In this document: positions 33,988-43,266 of the stretch, piece after piece
How positions within the stretch are numbered: the stretch's first letter is position 1
Layout of the letters: every line of letters starts with the position of its first letter
DNA from: Catenovulum sp. 2E275
GTDB lineage: Bacteria > Pseudomonadota > Gammaproteobacteria > Enterobacterales > Alteromonadaceae
Length of the DNA stretch: 64,000 bases
Assembly: GCF_025515275.1 (NCBI RefSeq)
Contig: NZ_JAOPFU010000003.1
Location: 124,001 to 188,000, forward strand
Direction of reading: 5' to 3'
The notes under the pieces: generated by a model
Told to the model about the DNA's origin: nothing
Database searches by the model: none
What the model saw: only the letters and a program-made list of their open reading frames with translations
Position numbers and translations under genes: made by a program

Positions 33988-34890
33988 ATGAGTCAGCTAC
34001 ATATTGAGGCTTTTTATCAGCAAACGAGCTCTACAATAAGTTATCTTGTTTATGACAAAATGAGTTTAGAAGCCGCTGTGATTGATTCTGCATTAGATTT
34101 TGATAGTGCATCGGGCAAGCTATCAACGGAGTTTGCGGAGCAGCAGGTTGAATATATTAAGCAGCACCAATTAAAAGTTAAGTGGTTATTAGAAACTCAT
34201 GCTCATGCTGATCACTTAAGCGCTGCATTCTATTTAAAAAATCATCCGTTATTAGTTGAACATCAGCCAAAAATTGCAATTGGAGCGGGCATAACTCAAG
34301 TACAGTTAACTTTTTCAGCTATATTTTCAATGGCTCAAAATGAGTTGTCGACAACAGGTAGTGAGTTTGATTGTTTACTCAAAGCAGGTGATAAGCTGGA
34401 ACTTGGTACATTTTATTTTAATGTAATTGAAACGCCAGGTCATACACCGGATGGGATTAGTTATTTAATTGAAAACCATATTTTTGTTGGTGATACTTTA
34501 TTTATGCCAGATGCCGGTACTGCAAGATGTGATTTCCCCGGTGGGGATTCAAACACATTATTTAAGAGTATTAAAAAAATTCATGCTCTACCCGATGATA
34601 CTCAAATCTGGCTTTGTCATGACTATCAGCCAAACGGACGGGATTTAAAATACCAAACAAATGTCGCTGAAAGTAAACAATCAAATATTCATGTAAATTC
34701 GGCGATGAGTTTGGATGATTTTGTTAAATTACGAACCGAGCGGGATAAAACCTTAGCGGCGCCGAAACTTTTATATCCGTCATTACAGGTCAATATTAAA
34801 GCTGGTGAATTACCGCAAGCGGATAAAAATAATAACCTATTTTTTAAATTGCCGGTTCATCTCAGTAATTACAAAATTAAATTAATTTAA
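33988..34890 (+). CDS. Metallo-beta-lactamase-fold hydrolase, persulfide-dioxygenase-like (Blh/ETHE1 type)
   Basis: 300 residues. The metal-binding motif THAHADH is complete (H71, H73, D75, H76), followed by TPGHTPDGISY, VGDTLFMPDAGTARCDFPGG and the distal His in CHDYQPNG. The DAGTARCDFPGG stretch and the lack of a rhodanese fusion fit the Blh (BigR-associated) branch of the ETHE1/glyoxalase-like group, which oxidises glutathione persulfide to sulfite with iron. The ribosome site AGGAG precedes the ATG. First of four genes running to the ArsR-family regulator. The exact substrate is inferred. Confidence 0.88.
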   Translation: MSQLHIEAFYQQTSSTISYLVYDKMSLEAAVIDSALDFDSASGKLSTEFAEQQVEYIKQHQLKVKWLLETHAHADHLSAAFYLKNHPLLVEHQPKIAIGAGITQVQLTFSAIFSMAQNELSTTGSEFDCLLKAGDKLELGTFYFNVIETPGHTPDGISYLIENHIFVGDTLFMPDAGTARCDFPGGDSNTLFKSIKKIHALPDDTQIWLCHDYQPNGRDLKYQTNVAESKQSNIHVNSAMSLDDFVKLRTERDKTLAAPKLLYPSLQVNIKAGELPQADKNNNLFFKLPVHLSNYKIKLI

Positions 34891-34916
34891 ACACTAGATT
34901 AAAGGTAATAAATACA

Positions 34917-35348
34917 ATGACTGAATTAACCCTAGTTGAATCTTTAATTGGTGGCGGATTAATAGGCATTGCTGCTGTCATTCTATTATCTGTTAATGGA
35001 AAAATAGCCGGTATTTCCGGTATTTTTTATCATGCTTTGATTAACTTTAAAAATCAGTTAAATAGCATTGATGAGCGGCTTTGGCGGATCTTTTTTATTG
35101 CAGGACTGGTTTTAAGCCCGTTTATTGCTGTCTTTTTTAATGCGCAATTACCGGAGAAAATAACTTCAAGTTGGCCTGTATTAGCTCTGGCTGGTTTTTT
35201 TGTTGGTTTGGGGAGTCGGTTAGGTTCAGGCTGTACCAGTGGACATGGTATTTGTGGAATCGGGCGATTTTCCCAACGCTCAATTATCGCCACTTGTGTT
35301 TTTATGCTAACTGCGATTTTAACTGTTTTGATTATCAAATGGTTATAG
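34917..35348 (+). CDS. YeeE/YedE (DUF395) half-transporter, first subunit
   Basis: 143 residues, four hydrophobic helices. The conserved Cys motif is GSGCTSGHGICGIGRFSQRS. Paired half-size YeeE/YedE proteins (PmpA/PmpB-type) occur next to Blh and BigR and are thought to import sulfur compounds such as thiosulfate; the full-length YeeE does this. It lies 26 bases after the hydrolase and 9 bases before its partner. Confidence 0.87.
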   Translation: MTELTLVESLIGGGLIGIAAVILLSVNGKIAGISGIFYHALINFKNQLNSIDERLWRIFFIAGLVLSPFIAVFFNAQLPEKITSSWPVLALAGFFVGLGSRLGSGCTSGHGICGIGRFSQRSIIATCVFMLTAILTVLIIKWL

Positions 35349-35357
35349 GAGAGAACA

Positions 35358-35801
35358 ATGAGATTATGGTTACAAATAATAATTGCTTTTAGCTCTGGCT
35401 TAATTTTTGGACTTGGCTTAATTGTGTCGCAAATGGCAAATCCAGAAAAAGTTATCCATTTTTTAGATATTAGTGGTAACTGGGATCCCAGCTTAGCATT
35501 TGTAATGGCAGGGGCTTTATGCGTTTTTATTCCAGTTTGGTTTTTATATATTAAAAAACTGAACAAACCTTTATTAGGTGAGACATTTTCACTGCCTTCT
35601 AATACTTTGGTTGATAAAAATTTGATTTTGGGTGCTATCTTTTTTGGAATTGGCTGGGGATTAGCTGGAATTTGCCCCGGACCAGCCTTAGTTAATTTAA
35701 CCGGAGATACGGCTAAAATTCTGGTTTTTATTTTAGCTATGATAGTCGGTATGTTCACTGCAAAGTATGTTAATATTACAAACTTAGACCGCAAAAAATA
35801 G
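35358..35801 (+). CDS. YeeE/YedE (DUF395) half-transporter, second subunit
   Basis: 147 residues, four hydrophobic helices, with the second-half motif GWGLAGICPGPALVNL carrying the conserved Cys. It is the partner of the preceding gene (9-base gap), and the two together equal one full-length YeeE. Likely transport of thiosulfate or another sulfane-sulfur compound, inferred from family and neighbours. Confidence 0.87.
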   Translation: MRLWLQIIIAFSSGLIFGLGLIVSQMANPEKVIHFLDISGNWDPSLAFVMAGALCVFIPVWFLYIKKLNKPLLGETFSLPSNTLVDKNLILGAIFFGIGWGLAGICPGPALVNLTGDTAKILVFILAMIVGMFTAKYVNITNLDRKK

Positions 35802-35898
35802 ACAGATGAAATATCTGAATTATGTTTTGTCAGTAGGTTTAAAAGCTTGCAGTAGGCTAAGTGACTAATTAATCAAATTAACAGTATCAATTTTAAAT

Positions 35899-36213
35899 AT
35901 GGCAGAAACAGACAATCACTTTTCATTTGAACAACTTGAACGAAATGCAGATCAAGCAGAAGCATTATTAAAAGCATTAAGTAATAAATATCGTTTAATG
36001 ATTTTATGTTTACTGCAAGCTGGAGAAATGTCTGTTTCTGAACTAAATGATAAAATTTCAATTTCACAATCCAGCTTATCGCAAAATTTAGCTTGGCTCA
36101 GAAGGCAAGGTATAGTGGCGACAAGACGTGAAGCCCAGACCATTTTTTATCACTTAAAAGACCCAAATGTCAGCAAAATAATTGATACGCTGCATAGCAT
36201 TTTTTGCGCTTAA
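35899..36213 (+). CDS. ArsR-family persulfide-sensing repressor, SqrR/BigR type
   Basis: 104 residues. Winged helix-turn-helix of the ArsR family: LLKALSNKYRLMILCLL, MSVSELNDKISISQSSLSQN, LAWLRRQGIVATRREAQTIF. It has only two cysteines, C37 in the first helix of the DNA-binding domain and C103 in the last helix, 66 residues apart; in SqrR (C41/C107) and BigR (C42/C108) the spacing is also 66, and these two form a tetrasulfide or disulfide that releases DNA. Inference: represses the sulfide cluster until persulfide builds up. It lies 97 bases after the YeeE pair, so it may have its own promoter. Confidence 0.9.
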   Translation: MAETDNHFSFEQLERNADQAEALLKALSNKYRLMILCLLQAGEMSVSELNDKISISQSSLSQNLAWLRRQGIVATRREAQTIFYHLKDPNVSKIIDTLHSIFCA

Positions 36214-36670
36214 TACTGACTTATTTACGGTTATTTAGACATAATTTAAAGTTAATCAAGCGGGCTCAAATTGAGCAGCTTGATGACAAGCCGCTCAACA
36301 AAAGAAATAACGGATATTTATCTGTTTTTGTTTTCTTTTTTATTATTTCCGTATTTATTATGATTTTTATTTACTAACCTCAACTCGGGTTAAGGTGTAT
36401 TCTAACTAATTGAATTATTTAACCTTATCATTCCACATTTTTCTAACGAGAATTTTTTTGTGCGGACAAGGCAAATTCACGCGTCAATAGCTAGTCTCGG
36501 CTTTAGTTCCGACGTCGCTCTATCTCCCCCCATCCATGGGGTCGTATTGCAAATGAATTTAACGCAGTACCCGCGAAAAAAGGCCGTTTGAAACATATTC
36601 ATTAAACCGAATTGAGGTTTACTATATTCAGGGTCTATAGATAAATATCAAAAACTATCAATAGTGCAGG
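36214..36670. other. 457-base gap between the ArsR-type gene and recN
   Basis: No gene seen. It holds the second degenerate palindromic repeat (36377-36621), described separately, and an AT-rich flank. The two genes on its borders converge and both end here. Confidence 0.5.
36377..36621. repeat. Degenerate palindromic intergenic repeat, copy B
   Basis: AACCTCAACTCGGGTT (36377) and AACCGAATTGAGGTT (36605-36619) are near-inverse ends. Inside, GCGGACAAGGCAAATTCACGC... (from 36462) pairs loosely with the segment up to GTACCCGCG (36576), and CCCCAT-CC-ATGGGG at about 36528-36541 is a tight small hairpin in the apex. Shares ends and inner blocks with copy A at 26584-26760, but has a longer apex. 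Confidence 0.55.
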
Positions 36671-38335
36671 TTAACTGACTAATAAATCTTTTGCATTTTC
36701 CAGCGTATTAGAGGTTATGACATCGCCACCTAATAATCTGGCAAGTTCGTAGATTCTTTCTTGTTGTGATAATTTTACCATTTGAGTTGTTGTAGACTGA
36801 CCATCATTTTCTTTACTCACTTGCATTTGTTGATGCCCGCAAGCTGCAACTTGTGGTAAGTGAGTAACACAAATAACTTGAGTTGATTCACCTATTTTTC
36901 TCAGCATTTGGCCAACTATTGCGGCAGTTGGACCGCTAATGCCAACGTCTACCTCGTCAAAAATCAAGGTTGGAACTGAGCTTTTGGATGATGTTAATAC
37001 CTGTAGTGCTAGGCTAATTCGGGATAACTCACCGCCTGATGCAACTTTATGCATAGCTTGTAATGGCTGGCCGGGATTTGCGCTAACTAAAAATTCAATT
37101 TCATCTGAGCCAGTTTTAGCCGGCGTTTGTATCTGATTTAATTTAACTAAGAATTGCCCTTGTTTCATATTCAGCGTTTGCATACTGTCGGTAATTGCAG
37201 CCGATAAAGTTTGTGCAGCTTCATTTCTGCTTTCACTTAATGCATCAGCAGCTTGCCAATAATGTTTTTCGGCTTCAACTACTTCGGTTTTTAATTGTTC
37301 ACTTTGCTCGTCTGACTGTTTAATTTGACTCAGTTCTTCAGCGAGTTTTTGGTGTTCTAAATATAACTCTTCTGGTGCAACTTTGTGTTTGCGGGCAAGT
37401 TCTAATGCTGTCGTTAACCTTTCTTCAAGTTGTTGTAGTTTTTCAGGATCAGGCTCCTGACTGTCAATATAATCCCTAAGCTCGTAGCTGGCTTCTTTTA
37501 ATTGAATACCTGCTTCGTTGAGCATTTGAATAATGCTGTTTAGAGCCGGATCATATTTAGATAAATCTGTTAATTTAGTTTCAATAAATTGCACCATATC
37601 CATAATGGTTTGTTCATTATTATCATAAAGCAAGCTATAACACTGCTGACTATCAGTGACTAATGCAACTGAGTTAGATAACTTTTTATGTTCTTGTTCT
37701 ATTTGTTCAAATTCACCTTGATTGATAGCAAATTCATCCAGTTCGGTCACCTGATATTCAAGTAATTGAAATCTAGCTTCGCGATTTGCCTGTTCTTCCT
37801 CTAGTTTTTTAAGCTCTTTTTTTAGTTTATTCCAGCCCTGATAGGCTAACGTGGTTTGAGCTAATAAATGTTTATGTTCGGCAAATTGGTCTAATAAAGT
37901 GAGCTGATGCTCTGGTTTTAATAAAAGCTGGTGTGCATGTTGGCCATGAATATTAACTAAAAGCGGTGCTAAAGATTTTAATAGCTGGGCAGGGACTGGC
38001 GCTCCGTTAATATAAGCGCGTGAACGGCCTTCGGCTGTAATCACTCGGCGGATCATGCAATCTGTTTGATCTTGGGTCAATAAATCCTGCTCGGTTAACC
38101 AGTTTATTGCTTCTGGAATATTCGCGACATTAAAGGTTGCACAAATTTCGGTTTTATCGGAATTTGGCCTAACCATGCTGGTCTCTGCTCGGCTACCTAA
38201 ACATAAACTTAGTGCATCAATTGAAATTGATTTACCTGCGCCGGTTTCACCGGTAATAGTGGTCATTCCCGGGTCTATTTCAATATCTAATCCATTGACA
38301 ATAGCAAAATCTTTAATATATAGCTGAGTTAACAT
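36671..38335 (-). CDS. recN: DNA repair protein RecN
   Basis: About 554 residues, SMC-like ATPase of double-strand break repair. Walker A is TITGETGAGKSISIDAL near the N-terminus; the middle is coiled coil; the ABC signature SGGELSRISLALQ and Walker B TLIFDEVDVGISG lie near the end. Two in-frame ATGs are possible, 38341 and 38335. AGGAGG ends one base before the first and seven before the second, and MLTQLYIKDFAIV aligns with other RecN starts, so I chose 38335. SOS control is likely: tandem LexA-like boxes lie 29-60 bases upstream. Confidence 0.97.
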   Translation of the reverse strand: MLTQLYIKDFAIVNGLDIEIDPGMTTITGETGAGKSISIDALSLCLGSRAETSMVRPNSDKTEICATFNVANIPEAINWLTEQDLLTQDQTDCMIRRVITAEGRSRAYINGAPVPAQLLKSLAPLLVNIHGQHAHQLLLKPEHQLTLLDQFAEHKHLLAQTTLAYQGWNKLKKELKKLEEEQANREARFQLLEYQVTELDEFAINQGEFEQIEQEHKKLSNSVALVTDSQQCYSLLYDNNEQTIMDMVQFIETKLTDLSKYDPALNSIIQMLNEAGIQLKEASYELRDYIDSQEPDPEKLQQLEERLTTALELARKHKVAPEELYLEHQKLAEELSQIKQSDEQSEQLKTEVVEAEKHYWQAADALSESRNEAAQTLSAAITDSMQTLNMKQGQFLVKLNQIQTPAKTGSDEIEFLVSANPGQPLQAMHKVASGGELSRISLALQVLTSSKSSVPTLIFDEVDVGISGPTAAIVGQMLRKIGESTQVICVTHLPQVAACGHQQMQVSKENDGQSTTTQMVKLSQQERIYELARLLGGDVITSNTLENAKDLLVS

Positions 38336-38363
38336 ATCCATGCCTCCTGAGTGGCGCGAAATA

Positions 38364-38394
38364 CTGGTTAAAAATACACTGTATAAAAATATAG
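38364..38394 (-). promoter_or_regulatory. Two adjoining LexA-like boxes in front of recN
   Basis: CTGTATAAAAATATAG (38379-38394) matches the LexA consensus CTGTATATATATACAG at 13 of 16 bases. CTGGTTAAAAATACAC (38364-38379) matches at 11. E. coli recN also has several LexA sites. Read by eye, not scored. Confidence 0.55.
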
Positions 38395-38695
38395 TTGTAT
38401 ATTAAGCTGATAATATTCTGTTGGTCAAGTAAGATAAATATAATTTTTTAATTTTCTTTTGAGCTTAGTCGTTTCGAGGAACAAAATATATGTATAAATT
38501 AGTTACGTGATTACAGTTACTTAGTACTTTTGATAGTAATAATTTTTTTTAAATATGTGTATAATGTCTCATTATGAAAGTCTCTTTACATGTTAACTTT
38601 ATGTTGACATAATGTTTTTCCGCGTCAAGCAATCTCGTCAGTGATTAAGTTTCATTAGGCAGCTGTAATTTAACCAACAAAGAATTATAAATTAT
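38395..38695. other. Divergent gap between recN and the chemoreceptor gene
   Basis: About 300 AT-rich bases beyond the LexA-like boxes. Should hold promoters for both genes. I see no ORF, no strong hairpin and no repeat here. Confidence 0.4.
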
Positions 38696-40687
38696 ATGAA
38701 GTTCACTATCGCAAACAAAATAATACTTGGCTTCGCTATTATTACTGCACTACTGATTTTTATCGGTGTATCAGCTTTAATGAGCGTATCAACAATATCT
38801 GATTCTACAAAAGAAATTACTCATGTGGCTTACCCTAGGCAGCAAACAAGCACTGAATTGCAAGGGATTACTTTAGCTATGAGTAAATTTGGTTTATCTG
38901 GTTATTACAGTAATGACTTAGACACTTTAAATAAAATAAAAGCTAATTTAATGCAGGAGAATGAAAGCTTTGAATTTTATTTAAATAAATTAAAGCAACT
39001 AGAGGTTGACGGACATAAAAATATTAGTGATTTGGCTTCATTATACCAACAGCAGATAAATAATGTTTTTAATCAAAGAGCTGCATCAATTGAAGCTGAG
39101 AAACAGTTAAAGAGCCAATCTTTTGAAATTGAAGATGCTGCAGATACTGCATATTCTCAATTAATAGATTTAGCTGATATTGGTGTAAATAACGAAGCTA
39201 GCAGTATTATTAAATCGGCTGAAACAAATTTAGATGTCGTAATTAATTATTTGTATGATGTAGAAAACTTAAAATCAATGACTATGTTTTCTACTTATAA
39301 TTCAGCCGTTGATATTTATTTAAAGAATTTACAGCAAAGTGCCAATCAATTAAATCAGAACTTATCTGAAAATGAATCAGCCGTTGATTATATTGAAGAG
39401 TTTAGTGATGCAACTGACTCTATAATTACATCTTTTAAGGGACAAAGTGGTTTATTAAATGCAGCTAAAAATAAGCTAAACCAAGAGGAATTAGCAAAAC
39501 AAAGTTTAGTGAAAGCTGATGAGTATTTAATTAATCTTACAGAAAGCTTAAAAGCGTTATCTAAAGCCTCTGAAGCTTTTGTTAGTAATGCTGAAAAAGA
39601 AGTTCAACAGAGTATTTCAACTGTTAACTATAAAACTTATGTTGTGATTGCTATTTCATTATTCGTCGCTTTTATTATCGCTTTTGCTGTGCTGCGTAGT
39701 ATCACTCGACCTTTAGAGCAAATTAATTCTGCACTGGCTAAAATTGCAATTGGAGATTTAAGCACTCGTTTAGATGATTCTAGTCAAGATGAGTTAGGTC
39801 AGTTAGCTAAAAGTTGTAATCAGGTTGTTGAAGGACTCAGAAATGTAATTAATGAAATTGCATCAAGCTCAACTCAAACGGCATCAGCAGCAGAAGAAAT
39901 GTCTAATATTACCAGTGTCAGCGCTTCTGAAATTCAACGTCAAAAAATTGAAGTTGACCAAATAGCTTCAGCCACAATGCAAATGAGCTCTGCCTCTGAA
40001 TTAGTTGCTAAATCAGCTCAAGAGTCTTCTGAACAAATCCAAATTGTGACATCTGAAGCCGAAAACGTTAGAAATATATCTGATTATAATGCAGAAACTA
40101 TTGAAAAACTTGCTCAGAAAATCGAATCGGCTTCAGCTGTAATTGATAAGCTTAGTAATCATACTGATGCTATTGGTGGTATTTTAGATGTTATTAGAAG
40201 TATCGCTGAGCAAACTAACTTACTTGCTTTAAATGCCGCTATTGAGGCAGCTCGCGCTGGCGAACATGGCCGTGGTTTTGCTGTTGTTGCTGATGAAGTT
40301 AGAACGCTAGCCAGTAGAACACAAGAATCTACTAGTGAAATTCAAAACATGATCGAGAATTTGCAAACTGGCACGCAACAGGCAGTAGGTGTTATGCAAA
40401 GTAGTAGAGAGCAAGCTGTAGAAGTTGTTGATTTGGCTAAACAAAGCTCTGCGGCTTTATTAAATATTGCAAATGCAATTAATACAGCAAATCAAAAGAG
40501 TTATGAAATATCTCATTCAGCTAATGAGCAAAGTACAGTTAGTGAAGAGATTAATCAAAAATTAATGTCAATTGTTGAAATAACTGAGCGTAATGCGCAA
40601 GCCGCACAGCAAACCTCTGAATCGAGTCAAGAAGTAGCTAACTTATCGGCACAGTTATTAAGTTCAACCCGTAAATTTAAAATTTAA
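38696..40687 (+). CDS. Methyl-accepting chemotaxis protein
   Basis: 663 residues. First membrane helix about residues 8-30, then a long all-helical periplasmic sensor region of about 280 residues (helical bundle type, no PAS or Cache motif seen), second membrane helix about 311-333 ([19 protein letters not shown]), HAMP domain ([20 protein letters not shown]), and the cytosolic signalling rod with the hairpin tip [20 protein letters not shown] and [13 protein letters not shown]. It lacks the C-terminal NWETF-like pentapeptide for CheR docking. Ligand unknown. It is followed 23 bases later by a small DUF3718 gene. Confidence 0.95.
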   Translation: MKFTIANKIILGFAIITALLIFIGVSALMSVSTISDSTKEITHVAYPRQQTSTELQGITLAMSKFGLSGYYSNDLDTLNKIKANLMQENESFEFYLNKLKQLEVDGHKNISDLASLYQQQINNVFNQRAASIEAEKQLKSQSFEIEDAADTAYSQLIDLADIGVNNEASSIIKSAETNLDVVINYLYDVENLKSMTMFSTYNSAVDIYLKNLQQSANQLNQNLSENESAVDYIEEFSDATDSIITSFKGQSGLLNAAKNKLNQEELAKQSLVKADEYLINLTESLKALSKASEAFVSNAEKEVQQSISTVNYKTYVVIAISLFVAFIIAFAVLRSITRPLEQINSALAKIAIGDLSTRLDDSSQDELGQLAKSCNQVVEGLRNVINEIASSSTQTASAAEEMSNITSVSASEIQRQKIEVDQIASATMQMSSASELVAKSAQESSEQIQIVTSEAENVRNISDYNAETIEKLAQKIESASAVIDKLSNHTDAIGGILDVIRSIAEQTNLLALNAAIEAARAGEHGRGFAVVADEVRTLASRTQESTSEIQNMIENLQTGTQQAVGVMQSSREQAVEVVDLAKQSSAALLNIANAINTANQKSYEISHSANEQSTVSEEINQKLMSIVEITERNAQAAQQTSESSQEVANLSAQLLSSTRKFKI

Positions 40688-40710
40688 TGCAGTAGTAAAA
40701 GAGAAGTGAT

Positions 40711-41073
40711 ATGAAAAAGAAGTTATTAATCGCAGGCGTTATTTTAGCCGCAGGGATGAATTCGAGTTTTGTTTATGCTAATGATATTGGTGTGGCAATC
40801 TGTAAAAGTGTGATCGGCAACGACAAACATGGCTTAAGGCTTGCGTTACGCTCAGGAAATTTAAAGCTACGTAGTATTTATAAAGATTTGCGTTGTAATG
40901 ATAAGTCACTCATTCAACTTGCTTTAGAGAATAGTGCAGATGATGTGGGGACTTATATTATCAGTAAGGTAGCTAAATCAACTTTAGATGAAGTAAATGA
41001 TTTAGGTTGGGCTGAATCAAATGGTTTTACTGGCTCAGCTATCTATACTGAGCTTAAAAATCGAGTTGATTAA
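40711..41073 (+). CDS. Small exported DUF3718 protein
   Basis: 120 residues. Signal peptide (MKKKLLIAGVILAAGMNSSFVYA, cut before NDIG), then a ~95-residue domain with two conserved cysteines (AICKSVIGNDKHGLR, DLRCNDKSLIQLALEN) that may form a disulfide. This pattern fits DUF3718, a periplasmic family of marine gammaproteobacteria with no known function. The ribosome site AGAGAAG precedes the ATG. Being 23 bases after a chemoreceptor gene on the same strand, cotranscription is possible. Confidence 0.75.
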   Translation: MKKKLLIAGVILAAGMNSSFVYANDIGVAICKSVIGNDKHGLRLALRSGNLKLRSIYKDLRCNDKSLIQLALENSADDVGTYIISKVAKSTLDEVNDLGWAESNGFTGSAIYTELKNRVD

Positions 41074-41097
41074 TACTTCGGTAATTGAGCTGGTTGA

Positions 41098-41616
41098 TTA
41101 AACCAGCTCAGCGTATTCTTCCATTATTTGCAAACACCAGCTCTGAATTCTTTCGTCACTTAGCTCAAATTGTTTTTCGTCATCTAAACTTAATCCAACA
41201 AACTGACTTTTATCTGTGGTTAGCGCTTTAGAGGCATTAAATTCGTATCCTTGATTAGGCCAAAAGCCAATTCGGTTGCATTGATTATGAGCTATAGCAT
41301 CGTGAAGCATGCCGATTGCATCTTGAAACCAGTCGCCATAATCTTCCTGATCACCTTGTCCATAAATCGCGATTGTTTTGTCAGTTAAATTAAGCTGTGC
41401 TACTTGATCCCAGTTTGATTCCCAGTCTTCTTGTAACTCACCAAAATCCCAGGTTGAGATACCAAAAATAATAAAATCATACTGCAAACATTCGCTAATT
41501 GGCGTATCTTTAATATTGAAGATATCAACAATGTCTTCACCAATAAATTGTTGAATTTTTTCTGCCGACATTTCTGTATAGCAAGTGGTTGAACCGTAAA
41601 ATAATCCAATTTTCAT
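41098..41616 (-). CDS. fldB: Flavodoxin FldB
   Basis: 172 residues from ATG 41616; a second ATG at 41622 adds two residues, but AGG is only two bases from it and eight from 41616. FMN-binding electron carrier. The phosphate loop GLFYGSTTCYTEMSAEKI has CYTE like FldB rather than GNTE of FldA, and STWDFGELQEDWESNWDQ and YGQGDQEDYGDWFQDAIG form the rest of the FMN site. LSDERIQSWCLQIMEE at the end is FldB-like. It faces away from ogt and xerD; fldB and xerD are neighbours in E. coli too. Confidence 0.93.
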   Translation of the reverse strand: MKIGLFYGSTTCYTEMSAEKIQQFIGEDIVDIFNIKDTPISECLQYDFIIFGISTWDFGELQEDWESNWDQVAQLNLTDKTIAIYGQGDQEDYGDWFQDAIGMLHDAIAHNQCNRIGFWPNQGYEFNASKALTTDKSQFVGLSLDDEKQFELSDERIQSWCLQIMEEYAELV

Positions 41617-41739
41617 TATCATAACCTAATGATTAAAACTGCGACTATTGTAACAAAAAATAGATAAACTTAAGCAAAATTAAATGGATAAATTTATAGT
41701 CATACGGCTTGCAATAATAATGATAACAGGGAGATATAA

Positions 41740-42252
41740 ATGAAACCGACTGCTCAGGCCATAGTGCCAACACCAATTGGTAAAATTGCGGTATTTAATA
41801 CGCCACAGGCATTAACTCAGATTGATTTATATGCCGATAGCTTGCCTTATCAAATTGGTCATTCAAATTCGTTAACCAATGAAATCACTGCTCAAATCAG
41901 CGCTTATTTTAGCGGTGATATTGCTCAATTTGATTTACCGGTTAATTTAGCCGGTACTGAGTTTCAGCAAAAAGTTTGGCAGCAATTACAGGCCATCCCT
42001 TATGGTGACAGTTTAACGTATGGTGAGTTGGCGAAAAAAATAAACTCAAGTGCCCGTGCAATTGGTGGTGCGTGCAGGCATAATCCAATTCCGATTATTA
42101 TTCCGTGTCATCGGATTGTAGCGGCAACCGGAATTGGCGGCTATTCGGGGCAGTGGCGGCTAGGGCAAAAAGTTGATACTAAGCGGTGGTTATTAACACA
42201 TGAAAAAAAATGGCATCAAACATCAGGTCGCCAAACAATTTCCTCTTATTGA
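41740..42252 (+). CDS. ogt: Methylated-DNA--protein-cysteine methyltransferase
   Basis: 170 residues, Ogt/Ada-C family. The suicide Cys is in IPCHRIVAATGIGGYSG, and the DNA-binding helix in YGELAKKINSSARAIGGACRHNP. Removes alkyl groups from O6-methylguanine and O4-methylthymine in DNA. The ribosome site AGGGAG precedes the ATG. Its last 53 bases overlap the start of xerD in another frame, an unusually long overlap, so the two are probably translationally coupled. No N-terminal AdaA regulatory domain. Confidence 0.92.
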   Translation: MKPTAQAIVPTPIGKIAVFNTPQALTQIDLYADSLPYQIGHSNSLTNEITAQISAYFSGDIAQFDLPVNLAGTEFQQKVWQQLQAIPYGDSLTYGELAKKINSSARAIGGACRHNPIPIIIPCHRIVAATGIGGYSGQWRLGQKVDTKRWLLTHEKKWHQTSGRQTISSY

Positions 42253-43120
42253 TGATTTTATTCAGCATTTATGGCTGGAAAAAGGGCTAAGTCAAAATAC
42301 GCAATCGGCCTATCAAACTGATCTTAGCCAGTTTGCACATTATTTAGCGTCACTCCAGCTTGAACTAGAAACCGCTCAGCCTGATCATATTCGCGGCTTT
42401 TTAGCGCAGTTAAATGCGCAAAATGTAGGTAAACCCAGCGTGGCGCGTAAATTAAGCTGTTTGCGTAAGTTTTATCATTTTTTAATTTTAGAAAAATTAA
42501 TTGCGCAAGATCCCACTCGATTAATTGAATCGCCTAAACGGGGTAAGTCTTTACCAAAAGTATTATCTGAACAAGAAGTCGATGCTTTGTTAGACGCGCC
42601 TAATCTTGAAGATTATTTAGAGCTGCGCGATAAGGCAATGCTGGAGCTGTTATACGCAACCGGTTTGAGAGTCAGTGAACTGGTCTCGCTTCAATATGAA
42701 CAAATAAACTTAAATCACGGTTTGGTCAGAGTTATCGGTAAAGGTAATAAAGAGCGGTTAGTGCCGCTTGGCGAAGTTGCGCGTGAATTTATTCAGGTTT
42801 ATTTAAAGTTTTCAAGGCCTCAGCTTAATAGCCAACAAAGTCCGGTATTATTTTTAAGTAAAAGAGGTCAGCAAATGACCCGGCAAACGTTTTGGCACAG
42901 GATAAAAGCTTATGCGATTCGGGTTAATATTACTTCTGATTTATCGCCGCATACGTTAAGGCACGCATTTGCCACTCATTTGGTCAACCATGGTGCGGAT
43001 TTACGGGTAGTACAAAGTTTGTTAGGGCATAGTGATTTGTCTACAACACAAATTTATACCCATGTTGCCAAAGAAAGGTTACAGCAGCTCCATCAGCAAC
43101 ATCATCCCAGAGCTAAATAG
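42200..43120 (+). CDS. xerD: Site-specific tyrosine recombinase XerD
   Basis: 306 residues (E. coli 298). Acts with XerC at dif to resolve chromosome dimers under FtsK. N-terminal SAM-like domain (IDDFIQHLWLEKGLSQNTQ), then the catalytic domain with the R..K..HxxR..H..Y set: ATGLRVSELVSL, VIGKGNKERLVPLG, HTLRHAFATHL, LGHSDLSTTQIYTHV. The ATG at 42200 gives a 53-base overlap with ogt. A later start would remove part of the conserved N-terminus only if past LIDDFI, so the exact start is not certain. Confidence 0.95.
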   Translation: MKKNGIKHQVAKQFPLIDDFIQHLWLEKGLSQNTQSAYQTDLSQFAHYLASLQLELETAQPDHIRGFLAQLNAQNVGKPSVARKLSCLRKFYHFLILEKLIAQDPTRLIESPKRGKSLPKVLSEQEVDALLDAPNLEDYLELRDKAMLELLYATGLRVSELVSLQYEQINLNHGLVRVIGKGNKERLVPLGEVAREFIQVYLKFSRPQLNSQQSPVLFLSKRGQQMTRQTFWHRIKAYAIRVNITSDLSPHTLRHAFATHLVNHGADLRVVQSLLGHSDLSTTQIYTHVAKERLQQLHQQHHPRAK

Positions 43121-43266
43121 CTTATTTACAATGAATATTTTTTTATATCTGCTATCTTAATTGGAGGTATTTGAGCTTATTTTGAGTTTTAATTACTGAG
43201 ATAGTACAAATATATATAATGTGAGAAAAATCATATCTTTTATTCAAATAAATTAAAGAGTTATTT

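Noticed and set aside
35054-35794. 246-residue open frame on the minus strand opposite the YeeE/YedE pair
   Set aside because: It is the antisense of two membrane-protein genes with good starts, motifs and spacing; its composition (Lys, Pro, Ile rich, no domain) is what antisense of helix codons gives.
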